Below, piece by piece: positions 6,215 through 6,516 of a DNA stretch of 6,516 bases. The position numbers and the translations under genes were made by a program. This DNA is from RGIG5612 sp045604025 (GTDB lineage: Bacteria; Bacillota; Clostridia; Lachnospirales; Lachnospiraceae). The stretch lies in contig JAZUNG010000030.1 of assembly GCA_045604025.1 (NCBI GenBank), positions 1-6,516 on the forward strand, in the 5' to 3' direction. Each line of letters begins with the position of its first letter. Position 1 is the stretch's first letter. The notes beneath the pieces are model-generated. The model ran no database searches. It worked only from the letters and a program-made list of their open reading frames with translations, and was not told where the DNA came from.

Positions 6215-6235
6215 AATTTACCTTTGAGGTAAATT
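6215..6235. promoter_or_regulatory. Operator palindrome 1, over the toxin-antitoxin start site
   Basis: AATTTACCT-TTG-AGGTAAATT is a perfect 9+3+9 inverted repeat. It sits directly downstream of the -10 box and over the expected transcription start (about 6230), so a bound repressor would block initiation. It shares ATTTACCT/AGGTAAAT with the second palindrome, with centres 57 bp apart. HigA is the probable binder. Confidence 0.82.
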
Positions 6236-6236
6236 T

Positions 6237-6265
6237 ATAATAGCACAGATGTTGTAATATATCAA
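6237..6265 (-). promoter_or_regulatory. Promoter of the toxin-antitoxin operon
   Basis: On the - strand: TTGATA (6265-6260), a 17-bp spacer, then TATTAT (6242-6237), with TGC just before the -10 giving an extended -10. This is a near-consensus vegetative promoter about 40 bp upstream of the toxin start codon. It is sandwiched between the two palindromic operators. Confidence 0.85.
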
Positions 6266-6272
6266 TGGTGTA

Positions 6273-6291
6273 ATTTACCTCAGAGGTAAAT
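6273..6291. promoter_or_regulatory. Operator palindrome 2, upstream of the -35 box
   Basis: ATTTACCTCAGAGGTAAAT is a perfect 9+1+9 inverted repeat, nearly the same as the one over the start site. It is 7 bp upstream of the -35. The pair allows cooperative or looped repression by the antitoxin dimer. Confidence 0.82.
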
Positions 6292-6330
6292 CCAACAAAG
6301 TGTTAAATATCTCTTATGGTTTCAAGTTGT

Positions 6331-6407
6331 TGTCCGTGTACGGCGGGCGGGGCATTTTGCGGACACTTTCGATGTCCGTATTTCCGCCCGCCTTCTCTGT
6401 GCGGACA
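6331..6407 (+). repeat. Nested-palindrome repeat, copy B (77 bp)
   Basis: The outer arms are TGTCCGTG and TGCGGACA; the middle arms GGCGGGCGG (6342-6350) and CCGCCCGCC (6384-6392) are exact complements. The inner hairpin is CGGACA/TGTCCG around CTTTCGA. The same hexamer pair thus appears at both the ends and the centre. Copy B is 70/77 identical to copy C, and its first 51 bases are identical. Confidence 0.9.
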
Positions 6408-6433
6408 CTTGAGGCCACGAATCTCCATGATTT

Positions 6434-6510
6434 TGTCCGTGTACGGCGGGCGGGGCATTTTGCGGACACTTTCGATGTCCGTAGATCCGCCCACCTCCTC
6501 TACACGGACA
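6434..6510 (+). repeat. Nested-palindrome repeat, copy C (77 bp)
   Basis: It has the same orientation and length as copy B, starting 103 bp after it with a 26-bp spacer. The outer arms TGTCCGTGTA and TACACGGACA are a perfect 10-bp inverted repeat, better preserved than in B. The middle arm has one change (CCGCCCACC) that still allows a G-T pair. Changes in the right arm relative to B alter or improve pairing with the left arm, which suggests selection for structure. The window ends 6 bp later, so more copies may follow. Confidence 0.9.
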
Positions 6511-6516
6511 TTTCTC

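Noticed and set aside
6331..6510. CRISPR array from the evenly spaced repeats
   Set aside because: Only two adjacent units of 77 bp with an internal nested palindrome and a 26-bp spacer, plus a distant third copy; no cas genes. It fits a REP/MITE-like element instead.

Overview
The window looks like a chromosomal piece from an anaerobic Bacillota bacterium of the Clostridia type. This rests on strong AGGAGG-type ribosome sites, a PLP ornithine/alanine-racemase relative, a hybrid-cluster-protein relative, a soluble YesM/LytS-type kinase with a response regulator, and a SPASM-like radical SAM protein. An amino-acid-fermenting gut or oral anaerobe is a reasonable guess. The species cannot be named from this sequence.

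Left part (1-1141, + strand): the 3' end of a PLP-dependent racemase gene (ornithine racemase-like), then 24 bp later a 202-residue protein. That protein matches only the helical domain of hybrid cluster protein (Hcp/prismane), without its metal ligands. The close spacing suggests one transcript.

Middle part (1142-4655, + strand): a promoter with a consensus extended -10 precedes a cytoplasmic PAS-like histidine kinase. Next come a response regulator with a winged-helix output domain and, 90 bp further on, a radical SAM/SPASM-like protein. Three exact-period 35-bp tandem repeats span the 3' end of the kinase gene and the kinase/regulator gap, and the second repeat supplies the kinase stop codon. 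The two-component pair may control the radical SAM gene, but only adjacency supports this.

Right part (4656-6516): a HigBA-type toxin-antitoxin operon on the - strand. It has a near-consensus promoter between two near-identical palindromic operators, and a hairpin terminator at its end. The antitoxin is a HigA-type HTH fused to an ImmA/IrrE-like zinc peptidase domain. The toxin gene has a one-base frameshift at an A4 run after codon 9. As read, it is broken, frameshift-expressed, or a sequence error. The module is flanked by three same-orientation copies of a nested-palindrome repeat of about 77 bp, one on the left and two on the right.

The points most worth a second look are the stand-alone Hcp helical domain, the repeat-supplied kinase stop, the frameshifted toxin beside an intact antitoxin, and the nested palindromes bracketing the module. 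No clearly new multi-gene system is proven here.
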